Assembly: GCA_963969595.1 (NCBI GenBank)
Contig: OZ018409.1
Location: 28,967,282 to 29,031,281 of the forward strand
Reading direction: 5' to 3'
DNA length: 64,000 nt
From: Neckera pumila
Lineage: Eukaryota; Streptophyta; Bryopsida; Hypnales; Neckeraceae
Below, in pieces: positions 51,772 to 63,284 of the stretch. Each line of letters opens with the position of its first letter. Position 1 is the stretch's first letter. The notes beneath the pieces are model-generated. The model was not told the origin of the DNA. It saw only the letters and a list, made by a program, of their open reading frames with translations, and did not search any database. A program made the position numbers and the translations under genes.

Positions 51772-54700
51772 ATGGCGCCTCCGAAGTTTCCAAGGGGACA
51801 GAAAGACGAAGAGCAAGACGAAGACAAGCAGAAGCAGAAGCAGAAACGCAAACGCAAACACAAACACAAACACAAAGGAGAAGAACAGGACGAGGACGAG
51901 GACGAGAATCAAGCGAGTGACGACAGTTCCTCGACAGGGGAGGAGATGACGGACTCCGAGTTCGAAAGGCAGCTCTCCGCTATGTGAGCATGACGTTTCC
52001 CTTTTCTCTCTGTCTTTTCAATTGCTCACGATTTTGAAGAGGTGGAACCTGAAGTTTTTGAGTTGAATTGAAGTCGAATCGAAAACGGTTAAGAGGTTTT
52101 TTTTGCGTTTGTGAAGAATTTGGGTTTCTGGTGTTTTTTGTTAGCTGAGAAGTGCAGTCGAATTAACTTGCGACTGTTTCGGTGGGGTGCACGTGTAATT
52201 GCAATCTGTGGGATGAAATGGATTTGGTTATTGCGATCAGTGATCATGAAATGTTTATCAGAATCAATCAATTGCAAGTTAGTGCCTGGTTGGGCTTCTT
52301 TAAGTTCTTAGTAACCTTGATGAAGTGGACATAATGCCGATGCAATTTGCAGTTTTAACTCACAACAAAATCCAATTCTTACAAATGTAGTTTTGGTACC
52401 TAGTCTGTGCAAAATCAACTGGTACCGAAGATCATAACAGTCTATGTTTGACTTCAAAATTCAGCATTGCCCTTGAAAAAGCTGGTAAATCCAGCACTGA
52501 CTGGAACGATGAGTTTGTGTACTGGAATCTCATCAGTGAATTACTTTCTAAACAAGGTTCTTCAGTGGTTTGTTTGTCACCACAACTTCGAAGGACTAGC
52601 AATTGGAGATGTTTAGAAAGCAAATTGCAGTAGAGTTCAATGATACGTATTGTTGCGGGGACAGAGAAGCTGCCCGTGAAGATATCAGGAAGCAACGGCA
52701 GCTGCGAAAGGAAAGATTTTCTCTGATGTTCAGCGAGTATCAGGAGATTATTGACGAGATGGATCGATCACTCGAGAAAGCTGAGGCAGCCAATGAGCGG
52801 TACCAGAAAATTTTGCGGCGCCTTGATGAACAATGTAATCGTAGTTTCCAGGTTTGTTGATAAATCCGGAATCCAATCTTGCGATCCCCATTGGAGATTA
52901 ATCATGCCGTGAACTTCGCATTGAATGCATGTTACTATTGTCTAACCTCGTTCATCTGTAAGAATTACTGGAAATGAATTGCGGGTATCCATGCGCGCAG
53001 GGCTACGACAAAATCTCGAAATTGACACAAAGTGCTAGGTCGCCTACTCCTCCCTATTGTGAGTTGGCCCTCAACAGGTGTGCAGATTTTCACGCCCCCT
53101 CTTTTTCTCTTACTCGCAGAAGGCGCTTTATTCTGTGGAATCTGTGGAACGTAGAGGATACTATTTGCGTTACTTTAAGCATTTTAGCATATGTAGGAGT
53201 GAGATTTTTGGAAGATCAGTGAAGAGAACTGGAGAGATCTTTGGGGTACAAGAGTCACATCTACTGAGATCAAATTTTTATTACCATGAGTGGGTTTCTC
53301 ACGAAACTTCAGAGTGGGAGGTTGTAGACCACTATATGTGACAGTAAACAACACCATTCCAGTTCAAAAGTCAGTGGTGACAGACATTTTGTCTAGCCAT
53401 GCTTCCACCACTTGCTAATTACTAAGTCCAACCAACTGTATAATTGTTGGGTTGTCGTTGGTAAGAGGGATCAAGGGGATCAGATCCCTAATCTATTTGA
53501 AAATTCCTCTATCTTGTACCTTTACTTGTGTGTGCAACTTCACAATGGACATTCTGAAGCAATCTGCGATTCGACTCAGATTTTAGGGTTCATCCTGGGC
53601 CGGTGACCTTTTCCTACGATGTTTAAGTTCGAAACACACTCTTGTACCCTTGTGACCAGAGGGCGAGCAGAATCTGAGCTCGTGAGTGCTTCACGCAAGA
53701 GCCCTAATGGCTTGCGCAGTGTTGACAAGTTCCCCAAGAGACTGGGCATATGCGATGTCGATGTTGCAAAACGTCCCAAAGCATCTTCTCCAGGTTAATT
53801 AAAGAAGTTCCTGGGCATCAAATTTTCAATTCTTGTTCACGTGCGGATCGAACTCGGATTGACATTCCAGCGTATCTAAGGGCACAAGTTGGGTTGCAGA
53901 TGCCTTGAAGCCGTTGGAAAGTTCACCTGCCAAGAGTGACTCCTCGTCGGACTCGTCGAGGTCCTCCAGCTCAGTGAAAGCCACCCCGCGCTTCGACTGC
54001 AAAGCCGTTGTGAAGAAACCTCCACCGTTGGTGCCGAGGCTTGATCTGTCAGGGACGGGTGCAAGGGCAGGAGCAGTGATGAAAAACTCTTCGTCGGCCC
54101 TACAACAAAACCCCGCTCAACTCCAATGCGATCAATATGAGAATCCTGGCCGACGCACCTCCAGGAGGCCCGATAGTGCACGACTGATCTCAGTGGATGA
54201 TCATTTCGGCAACAATATCGACACTGCAAGGATAATGCTCTCGAGGATCAAACGCAGGGCGAAAGGGGGCTCCTGTGGTGGGGAGACCATCACCGAAGTC
54301 AGTGTAACAAGTAGCGCCAACGACACTAATTGCATTGTGAAGAAACCATCTGACGACATGGGCCAAAATGGCAATGAGCCATCTATCCGGGAGATTGTGG
54401 AATTGGCTGTAGTGCAGACCGCTTTTGAAAGTGTCGCCACAGAAAACACTTGCAAGGATGGTGAGATCCGAGCTACCCACTATATGTAGTGTGGCTTATC
54501 TGTGCACATGTATTGACCGAAATGGCCCACTAACAACTTGAAGTCTGCAAACCTTGTTCTTGATTTGCAGCGACTTGTCAAACCCCTGTGCACGTACTTC
54601 GAAGATCAATGAGCCCTCCTGTTGCAAAGAGTTGCAATCCAGACTCGGAGATGTTTGTCACTTGTAATGCAGCTGAAAGCACTCCGAAGGTCAGATAGTT

Positions 54701-56830
54701 ATCCTACTTGCAGTCATTAAGTGGTGTGTAATATCAAATGTATCTGCCCTAAATAGTTATGTATCATTACTAGGTCACTGAATATTCCATAGCTGGTGTG
54801 TAAAAAGACACCTAGATAATATATTGGCAGCTTTGTGGGTTGTGGAGATATGATAGTGTATCTCTCTTTTACTAACGTAGGAAGCAGCCGCCTTGTTTGT
54901 GTAGATTACAGCTTGAATGTTCAATTTGTGGGTTTAATTTTTGGGCTATTCATGACGGAAGTTTGGTTCCTGGACAGGCACAGGAAACTATGGGCGGGGA
55001 TGCAGTCAATCTACAGGCCTCAAGGCAAGAAACGAGGACGCAAATCCTGCTCTGGTCGACAAGGGAGAAACTTTCGACATTGAAAACATTGACCAATACC
55101 ATGTTTTTATGGGAGGATCACCCGGTTAAGTGTGGGCCTCTAACCTCTGATGGAAACATTGACCTCATCCTGAGTAGCCTCACGGCTGCCAAGGAGAGCC
55201 AGAGAAGGCTGTTCGACAATTTGGATGGGGTGCCAGGAGTTCCCCGACGTTCCATTTGCTGCAGCGCTGTTCTGGAGCTTGTACGCGCCTATCGACCAGA
55301 AAGATTGGTGCCGACATCATTCATCAACGACCATTTTGTCTCCAAGTCCCTGCAACATACGGTTTGTATTGCCGCTTCTATCATTAGGGCTTATCAGATC
55401 TCGATATTGTTTTCACCAGGGTGAAGATTACTATATGTCTTCCTATATTTTGAGAAAGAGTACTGAAAAGCAAGGGTTGTGATTGTTGGTTGCAAGAATC
55501 TCGATTATCTTTCCTACCCTGCTTGTGGAGCCAATCAAAATTTTTTTTTCGGCTGCTGCGTTTAAATCAATTCTTGAATCCATGTCTCTGACGTTTAAAA
55601 TAGGGGGAGTCAAAATGTCGTGAGGTAATTGTAAATACCAATTTGTTGCCGTTAGAAAAAGAATAATTTTATCACTCAAAGAAGATTACAGGCTCAAGGC
55701 GATTTGATAACCAGGCTATTCTGCAAGGCATTTATGTCAAGGATTAATCCATGGCATGACTTACCAGATTAATCAACGCAAGTAATCGCAGGTGATTGAC
55801 AAAAGCTTCTTGAAGTTGGCTAGTGCTGAAATGTTGAGGAGTGTACAAGACTCCGAGGCAGCAGAGTTCTGGCAAGCCTTGGTGCACCACGTCATGTCAG
55901 TTGCCGACCACAAAATGGCAACAGTAGATCAAAGTGCCAAGGAATATGCGGAGGTGCTCTTGCATGAGATGCGGGAGGCAGACATTGTTGGGGACGCAAG
56001 GCTTGCACAACTCGAGCTCGAGGCATTCTTAACACGATGCTTCAAATTACAGTCTGTATCGGGATGCTTCACAGGCGAGTACTATTGTTTTCACCAAAAT
56101 AATTAAAGGTGGTTGAATGATAAGGTAGAGGATGTTATTTGTGTCACTTTAAGCATTTTATCGTGTTTAGGAATGTGCTTTCACTTGGAAATCAGTGTAG
56201 GGCTATATAGAGATGACTTTGGGTACAGGAGCTCTGTCTGTTGTTGTGAAATTTATATCACTACATGAGAATATTTTTTTTGCGATTTCCAAGAGGAAGT
56301 TTGTAGGCCACTATAAATGACAGTCCTTGCCATTGAAAGATAAAAATAAATACACATTTAGCTAAATTATGGCTGACCCCTTTGCTAATAAATGCACCAC
56401 ATTTACAAACTGACAAGTTGCTTTTATAGGAATCAACACGTACAAGAGACAGGAACATGTCCCTAACGGTTTTAGTATCGAATACCTTAACTCCAATAAA
56501 ATACACAGGATTCTGTATAAGCTTATTTATTCAGTTTTTAATATCTTTAATTTCGCTTCTGCAGGAAAGGATTCTGATATCAAGGATTTTCCGCTTCTCA
56601 TCAACGACATTGTGGTCACACGTGGGAAGACTAATAATTCTGAGCTCCCACTAGTTGCTTCTAAACACTCGAGGAGATCAAGTCTGTCTGGTATATTCAA
56701 CTCTCTCAAGTTTTGGAAACGGAAACCACAAAAACTAGCTACGGATATTGATTCCTTGAGCATGCTAGGTTTGCAACGTCCTCGAACATCACACGATCTT
56801 AAGCGGTATGGATTTTCTTTGGAAATTTGA
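51772..56830 (+). CDS. Unrecognised ten-exon gene, charged and coiled-coil protein
   Basis: Proposed exons: 51772-51983, 52465-52567, 52600-52851, 53001-53077, 53660-53793, 53900-54460, 54571-54689, 54978-55361, 55792-56074 and 56565-56830 (about 796 residues). I do not recognise the family. Residues 1-70 are Lys/Glu/Asp-rich (KQKQKRKRKHKHKHKG, then acidic). A helical block follows (IALEKAGKSSTDWNDEF; RQLRKERFSLMFSEY; IIDEMDRSLEKAEAANERY), likely coiled coil. Exon 6 is Ser-rich with basic patches. Exons 8-9 hold the best-ordered region (AKEYAEVLLHEMREADIVGD), and the end is basic (RRSSLSGIFNSLKFWKRKPQ). Exons 4-10 join with consistent phases; intron 9 needs a GC donor (ACAG|GCGAGT). Exons 2 and 3 are only 32 bases apart, too short for a plant intron, so a frameshift, an error or a different structure is possible. 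A nuclear role is plausible but not shown. Confidence 0.6.
53151..53345. repeat. Dispersed repeat in intron 4 of the unrecognised gene
   Basis: It shares ACTTTAAGCATTTTA, GGGTACA, TTTCTCACGAAAC/ATTTCCAAGAGGA-like and GTAGACCACTATA segments, in order, with 56,126-56,325 in intron 9 of the same gene. Confidence 0.6.
56126..56325. repeat. Dispersed repeat in intron 9 of the unrecognised gene
   Basis: This is the second copy of the intron 4 repeat, with CACTTTAAGCATTTTATCGT, TTGGGTACAGGAG and GTAGGCCACTATAAATGACA segments. Confidence 0.6.
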
Positions 56831-57103
56831 GAGTGGAAACTCTAGACCTGCTTGATTGTTGAAAAGGTGTCATATTTTACTAATATTATTTTAGTTTATC
56901 TTAAAAGAATTTCATATATGGTTATCAAATCTCTGCATCCATGCCTGTGCAATATGAAGGTGAGTAAGCAGTTCACTAAGATATAGGTTGTGCTCATCCT
57001 TTCAAGTTTCAATGTGCACAAAAGGCATGTCCAATTTTATGCATCCAATTTTTCAAATTGTTTTTTGCTAGTTTCCTAATGTCTGTACTGTAAGGATGTT
57101 TAA

Positions 57104-58033
57104 CCTCTAAAGTCGCAAGGCCATTTATCCTGTCAAAAACGACTCAAAACTGCTAGTGCTGTTGCGTTCATCTAAGAAATGATAAAGAATAATTTTCTTC
57201 AAATCTAACCGTAGGATCTTGTACTTAACTTATCTTTGATCATGTGGTAAGAATTTCATAAAGTTTGACCATACAGGTTAGAAGACATTAGCATTCATAG
57301 TTGGAAAAAATCATTTTTTTGAACATTGGCTTGCAATTTCAGATGACTTTGATTGCCATTTGTAAAACAAATTTGTACTACAAACTTTGAATTTAATATT
57401 TTTTATGTTGAATAATTGAGTTGCAAATCTAAGGAAAAAATTTCAATTAAAATACACTTGATTTTCATTCTTTAAGAAATTGTTAAGTAGAAGTAGGTCC
57501 AAGATTGAAAGAAAAACTAAATCAACAATAGCTCTTAGATGGGATTAAAACACTATTATCCGAATGGTGAGATTATTTTAGCAAGTAAACTTAGCCTTGT
57601 CAAACAATGTTTTTTGAAAATTAAGATTGTGAAAATTGCATTCAAAAATGAATCCTATAAGTTATTTTTTCAAGAAGATACTCTAATTGCCTGAAAATTA
57701 AGATTGTCCATAACTTTCACATAACAAATCCAAATGGAATGAATCAAAGCTTCCCATATAGATAAAATTACAATTTATGAGAAAAAAAATTAAAGTTTTT
57801 TTTTAAAGTTTTTTGTATGAAAAGATTTCTGCCCACCACATCAAAAGAAAGGACCTTTTGTGCCATAACTTTTGCTGCCAGGCACCGATTGAAATAAAAA
57901 TCATTTTTTTGTAAAGGTAATGTGCTTTTCTATCTTCACAAAAAGTTTAAAACAAAGTGATGAATATTGAGGCCGTAGTAGCCTGCCCGAAATCCATTTT
58001 GTCCCCCGAGGGGACAATGGGCCTCCAGGGATT
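57104..58033. mobile_element. TTAA-flanked element, copy 7
   Basis: It begins TTAA-CCTCTAAAGTCGCAAGGC and ends GGGCCTCCAGGGA-TTAA, with TTAA at both borders (57100-57103 and 58034-58037). The right subterminal palindrome GTCCCCCGAGGGGAC matches the left end of copy 1 in inverse orientation, and the interior matches copy 3 at 20.6-21.1 kb. The element is 930 bases with no transposase. Confidence 0.7.
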
Positions 58034-58037
58034 AAAT

Positions 58038-58639
58038 TACTTCTTTGTGAATCAATATTCTATATTTCACTTCAAGAACTTATTTTTGTAGGTCAAAAAT
58101 GTCCCTTCACTAGAAAAGCTTAGCACAAATATAATGATACCATTTAACTCATAGCAAAATCAATCTTATAGTGAATTTTTTTATATTAAATCTTGACTCT
58201 ATTTTAGAAGGAATTTAAATGTTTTGGTTTCAAATTCCATGGTCAAATATTAGCTAAATCCAACCATATGGATATGATTTATGTGCTAATAATGCTTACA
58301 AATGTTTTGCTTGACATCCATCATCAAACCTTAGAGGACCAAACACTTAAATATTTGAGCAATACTTGAATGCAAACATGTCTTATAGACATAAAACTTT
58401 GGATTTTTCATCCATCAAAATGTTTGTAGAGTCTTGTGCTAGTTCCTTTGCAATGGTATACATGATATAATTTTTCAAAACCTTTATTTGCAAACATTAT
58501 ATAGTTCAAGGGACGAGAGACCTTCCCTTGGATGACTTCACTACTAATTATACCTAGAAAAAAAGAATGCACCTATTGATCCAATACTTAGAGTACTTTG
58601 CTAACTACCTTATCCTTCTAGGGTTAACTTAGTCATCAC
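58038..58639. other. Intergenic DNA, no gene recognised
   Basis: AT-rich; it probably includes the 3' UTR of the minus-strand zinc-finger gene. Confidence 0.4.
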
Positions 58640-60139
58640 TTAGTAATCACCACCTACCAATAAAGTTGAACAATCCCAAATTTTATCATCCATAAGTTCT
58701 AGCAAGTCCCAATATTGATTAAGATTTGCATCAAACTCTGTGCTCTTCGACTTAGAAACATCATTTTGAGAGTTGTCACCATTTTGAAAGGTATCATCCT
58801 GCCGATTGTTATCTTGAGTTGTTTCAAGATGTGATTCTTCATTGATCTTAGGCTCCACGGAATCAACATTTGGAACCATGTCATTCAATGGCGTGCTTGG
58901 GTTGTCTTCTCTGTTGTAATCTTGAATTGTTTCCCCCCGACGTGGTTCCTGAGCGATCGCATTCTCACTTGAATCACCATTTTGAAGAATGTCGCCATTT
59001 TGAAAGATGTTACCATTTCGAAAGTCACCACACCACACTAATGTTGACGTGCTTGGGTTGCCGTTTGAATGGTAATCTTTAGTTGTTTCAATGGCAAGTG
59101 ATTCTTGGTTATACAGTCTGTCTCTACCCACTTGTGGATCCATTTCAGGATTTAGATCATTTCCAGTCAAGGTGTTGGCATTTGGTGCAATGTTAACATC
59201 ATACATGTGATAGTTGTATTCTGGAAGCGTACCACCAAACTGAGCATTGTATTCTTGTGGTTGTTGTTTATTGGCATCTAGTACAATGTTAGCATTAGAC
59301 ATAGGATAGCCATATGCAGGAAACGTACCACCGAACTCATTGTATTCTTGCGGTTGTTGTTCGTTGGCAAACGGTGCAGTGGTAGCATTAGACATAGGAT
59401 AGCCATATGTTGGAAGTGCACCACCAAACTTGTTGTATTCTTGCGGTTGCTGTTTGTTGGTGTACGGTGCAGTGTTAGCATTAGATATAGGATAGCCATA
59501 TGTTGGAAGTGTACCACCAAACTCATTGTGTTCTTGCGGTTGTAGTTTGTTGGAAGTTAGTAGTCTTGTGAAAGTTTGAGGTTGGCTCGTATGTACCAAC
59601 TCTATTGTTCCATCATCATTTGTCACTTTCCGCATTTGGAACATTTTCTCACAATTGCCTTCCAAGCACTTAAAACGAGGTTGGAGGCCTTGTTTTTGTT
59701 TGTTGTTATTGTAATACAAGAAAGCAGTGTTGGTGCCACCACAATCGGGACATGTTCTAATTAGACCTTGTAATTCTATTGGGTCTTCACCTCTTTTCTT
59801 GCTATATGTCCTTCCTATCGGACGATTGTGAAGAACTAGAGTGAAGAGTTTTTTACAATTTTTATTCAAGCATTCGTATCGAGGTTGGTTAGGCCTATTG
59901 TTGTTGACATACTTATATTTACAAGTGTTGATGGATTTGCAATAAGTACAAATTTTTTCTCTTTTTACATATTCTTGAGGCTCAATAGCAGTTGCATTTC
60001 TAGAAGCCATTTCCTTCTTCTTTGCATGTTTCTTCATTATTGTTCTATTAGGTGCTATACTTAAATCAAACATTTGTGATGTCAAAAGATTCATAGAGGT
60101 ATTCTTCTTTTTCATGTTGATGACCAACTTGATCTTCAA
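58640..60139 (-). CDS. Double Dof-like zinc-finger protein with tandem 31-residue repeats
   Basis: This is an intronless frame of 499 residues. Two zinc-finger-like units follow one another: C64-X2-C67-X22-C90-X4-C95 and C130-X2-C133-X24-C158-X4-C163. Both carry the sequence logic of Dof fingers (CPDCGGTNTAFLYYNNN; QPRFKCLEGNC; KMF), but plant Dof is C-X2-C-X21-C-X2-C and normally single. Residues 197-321 are four tandem repeats of about 31 residues around QPQEYNEFGGTLPTYGYP. A third part (about 340-480) has looser repeats of FQNGD and ETTQDxNRxD, rich in Asn, Asp and Gln. The N-terminus is basic (MKKHAKKKEM), a possible NLS. Most likely a DNA-binding regulator, or a gene derived from a mobile element; the absence of introns and a transposon-rich setting allow either. 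The start could also be the Met at residue 9 or 44. Confidence 0.7.
   Translation of the reverse strand: MKIKLVINMKKKNTSMNLLTSQMFDLSIAPNRTIMKKHAKKKEMASRNATAIEPQEYVKREKICTYCKSINTCKYKYVNNNRPNQPRYECLNKNCKKLFTLVLHNRPIGRTYSKKRGEDPIELQGLIRTCPDCGGTNTAFLYYNNNKQKQGLQPRFKCLEGNCEKMFQMRKVTNDDGTIELVHTSQPQTFTRLLTSNKLQPQEHNEFGGTLPTYGYPISNANTAPYTNKQQPQEYNKFGGALPTYGYPMSNATTAPFANEQQPQEYNEFGGTFPAYGYPMSNANIVLDANKQQPQEYNAQFGGTLPEYNYHMYDVNIAPNANTLTGNDLNPEMDPQVGRDRLYNQESLAIETTKDYHSNGNPSTSTLVWCGDFRNGNIFQNGDILQNGDSSENAIAQEPRRGETIQDYNREDNPSTPLNDMVPNVDSVEPKINEESHLETTQDNNRQDDTFQNGDNSQNDVSKSKSTEFDANLNQYWDLLELMDDKIWDCSTLLVGGDY
59174..59551 (-). repeat. Four 93-base coding repeats in the zinc-finger gene
   Basis: The four units encode residues 197-321. 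DNA identity between units is high (for example GGATAGCCATATG recurs), so the expansion is fairly recent. Confidence 0.8.
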
Positions 60140-61700
60140 AAGATTGGTGATTTTACAAGTATTTTTACAATTTGGGAAAGAAAGGAATGTAAGGACCTAA
60201 TTTAAAGTAAGTATATATTAGTGAAAATATTCTTAGATCAAAATAAAGGTTTTCTCTCTATATATATATTCATTGTAAAAGTAAAAGTCAAAATGCTAAA
60301 CACAAAAGTAAAAGTAAAAATTGTCAGACTTCAAAATAAAAGTAAAAAAAGAATGAAAGCAAAAGCAAAAAACAAGTGTAAGACTCTGTACTTCTCCTTG
60401 CAAAAGGCTATATGTAACTTAGGACAGAATGACAAAAGAGGGATACTCCATACAATGCAAACCAATGCAGAAGTCTCAAATAAATCAAATTGTCAGCAAA
60501 TCAGAAGCCAACTTCTTTTCATCCAGCTACCCGCAATTAGAAATGCACACTTGATTACAAATGCAACTTCAAGGCCTCCTATTTACTTCAAAAAAGTATT
60601 TAAGAAAAGAATGCACTCTCAATCAACCATGCTAGCATGTGAGCTTGGAGCTGTGAGCCTATGAGTGTGGAGTGTGGAGCCTGTGAGCCTAGAGCCTAAA
60701 AAAAAAATCCCATTTTTTTGCCAATTTTTTTTTTTGGTTAAAAAATTCAAAAAATTGAATTTTTTTTGCTTTTAATGGTAAATTTGGGACCTATGACCCT
60801 ATATTCTATGACTGTGGATTAGTAAATATTTTATGTAGTGTTCGAATTCTTTGTAGTTGAAAGAATCCTCCACATGGTGAGACCGAGAGTCATTTTTTAT
60901 GAAGGCTAAGGTTTTGAAGAAACCTTGGCTCCCAAAAAAATGGGGAAGTCTGGTGGTGACCACGGCATTGTCCCAAAAAATATAGAAAACTAAATTACGG
61001 TGTTGTGACTAGGAGTCATTTCTCATTGAGTCTAACCTTAAGGTTTTAGGGTCTGAATGGATTTCAAAAGCAAATGAAGAAAGCCCAAAAACCAATTTAG
61101 GCTAAGTCTATACATGCTTTATTTATTATTCTGTACGTGCTTTACCTATACATGCTTCAATTAGTATTTTCAACAAAATGTCAGAGAACCGAAGGGGAAT
61201 ATAATTCTCCACATGATGACTAAGAAAGGCTATTCCCTCCAACGGTCCTCTGGCATGTATGACCATCCAATATGACACCTCTTATAGTTGCGCATTCTAG
61301 AATGCCAATTGTTATGGAACATAAGAAATCAGCTTCCCTGAAACTTTGGTCTTGTCACTCTTCCTTGGCATTTTCAGCACTTATCATCAATCTGCGCTCA
61401 CATACTAGCATTGTTGCTAAATGAAGCAAAAAAATAGGAAAAAAGGATGTAAATGAAATGGGAAAGAAAAACAAAACAAATAAACAAAATTTATCTCATA
61501 TTCATATGTTCATTGTTGGATGAGAGATCAACATTGTAATTTTGGGTCATTCATACTTTCTTCTTCAAAACATTTTGACAAATGACAAATTCCAATATGT
61601 CATGAATGCATGAACATTTTGCATTCCACATGCTTTAAATCATTCCAATCAAACCAAATGTAAATTAATACAATACTAATGAAAACATCAATTCAGTGTG
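60140..61700. other. Upstream region of the zinc-finger gene and intergenic DNA
   Basis: A low-complexity AAAAGTAAAAGT-type tract lies at 60,275-60,375. Repeated GTGAGCCT and GTGGAGCCT units lie at 60,640-60,695, and A/T runs follow. The 147-codon frame at 60221-60664 (+) is a product of this low complexity. Confidence 0.45.
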
Positions 61701-61707
61701 GTTACTC

Positions 61708-62330
61708 CTACTCTAGAATAGTGATGACCTCTGCTCGAAGTAGAAGAAGCTTCAACTCCTTGAAGCTATAACTAGGTGCGTGGATGAATTGGTCATCATG
61801 GATGTCCATTTTGCCGAAGTAACGGTACAAGTAGTATAAGTGCTTGCAATTCACATAGGCTTGACGCCCTCTAATAGCAAAAACTGCCATCTGAACAAAA
61901 TCCGGGCATGTGCATGTGGGGAACATGCCCAATGTAATTTGATATACATTTCTGTTAGGATCCGCCCCGGTCTCTAGTGACACTACTACACCTAGGCCTG
62001 GAAATGGAAGCAAGGTCACTCCCAGAATTTGTCCTGTAATGTTGCTTGCACTTTCCCACTTGTTCCGCTGTTCTATAGTTGGTGCACTTGCATTTCTCTG
62101 TATGGTTCGGTTGTTCCGAACAGTTGGTCAGTTGGATATACATCTGCATTCTGTGGCGGCGGTTGATCATACAAAACACTCTTGAAAATGTTTGATATGT
62201 TGAAGAGTCGTCGTGGCAACAATGTAGGGCACTCTTGGAAACGGAAGCTAGCATGTTGCAAATACAATGTCTCTTCTCGACGAAGGTTGGTCCTGGTCAA
62301 AACAGGCCAAATCTCTGGCACCTCAGGCCT
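61708..62330 (-). pseudogene. SWIM zinc-finger protein remnant
   Basis: The C-terminal 100 residues read cleanly: QITLGMFPTCTCPDFVQMA, then YVNCKHLYYLYRYFGKMD and FIHAPSYSFKELKLLL, ending at 61708. CTC and CKH with 19 residues between form a C-X-C-X19-C-X-H SWIM finger. Upstream, RNKWESASNITGQILGV continues in the same frame to about 62,120, while a plausible further part (PVLTRTNLRREETLYLQHAS) is in another frame at 62,150-62,320. A frameshift or an unrecognised intron separates them. SWIM fingers occur in MULE/FAR1-type transposases and in plant multi-copy genes; this copy is probably mobile-element derived and inactive. Confidence 0.55.
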
Positions 62331-62645
62331 ATCTATAACGTAGCTTCGCTTTATACCTTTTATACATCGTTCAATGTCATTCCAACAGAACTAGAAGTCT
62401 GCCACCACCTCTTGCTTAGTCCCGTAATCTTATTTTCGACCATGATAGGTTGGAGTTGGTGTTCCCTTCCTTCTTTTTGCAATTTTAGCAGTGCACTTGA
62501 TGTTTGATGCCCATTATTGAGCTTGACATTTCACGTTCGATTTATGGTTGACCCTAGCAATGTGCCACTTCGACATGTCGCAGTCACTTTTAAATGCAAT
62601 TGTAACATGCCGGAATGGTTGCACCTCAATTTCTTCTCCTTTGCC

Positions 62646-62960
62646 TTAGGTAGATTCTAGAAAAGCCGTAGTGGACCTCGTTTGAACACGCAATTGAGAG
62701 AAATTGACTTTGTTAGGTCGATATGAGTCTCCTGCATCGCCAATGGGAACATCCAACTTCCTCTTAGTGCTTCCAAAGATCTCTTTTCCTTCTAGATGCG
62801 GTATGCAAGTTCCCACACCCTCGGCTCCAGGTAATGTATTGAGCGCCTTTGCCATTTTCTTTGGGTTTCCGCTTCTTCTGGCAACTCTCAACTTCAATTC
62901 CCCCTTGGATGGACCAAATCCAGATACATGTCTTTTTAAATATGCATGGTAATTCTTCAT
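62646..62960 (-). pseudogene. Probable upstream piece of the SWIM-type gene
   Basis: An open frame of 104 codons with basic composition (KMAKALNTLPGAEGVG; GSTKRKLDVPIGDAGDSYRP) ends about 300 bases upstream of the SWIM remnant on the same strand. It may be an earlier exon or fragment of the same gene. I do not recognise a domain in it. Confidence 0.35.
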
Positions 62961-63284
62961 TTGTGTCCATGCTCAGATACTGCCGTCGCAAGTGGCATCA
63001 AACAAATTGTTACCTCGATTTACGGATATTTGAAGCCACTTGTTGTGGACGGATTTCGATAGGTTGCATAAAGGCATGTCTGCCAACTTCTCCAAATTCA
63101 AATCCTAAAAAGTCATCCACAAGAAATGTGAACACTATTTTAGTGCCGTACATCACAATCAAACAGAACTCTGAACTACTAAAACTAAGTCCATATGTAG
63201 TTCACATGAAATGAAGGACATTCCAATACCAAAAAATCTTAACATCTACTTTACAAAAAACCATTGGGTATAATATTAGGAATG

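Noticed and set aside
60221..60664. Plus-strand frame of 147 codons
   Set aside because: It is a Lys-rich product of an AAAAGTAAAAGT low-complexity tract in the region upstream of the zinc-finger gene.
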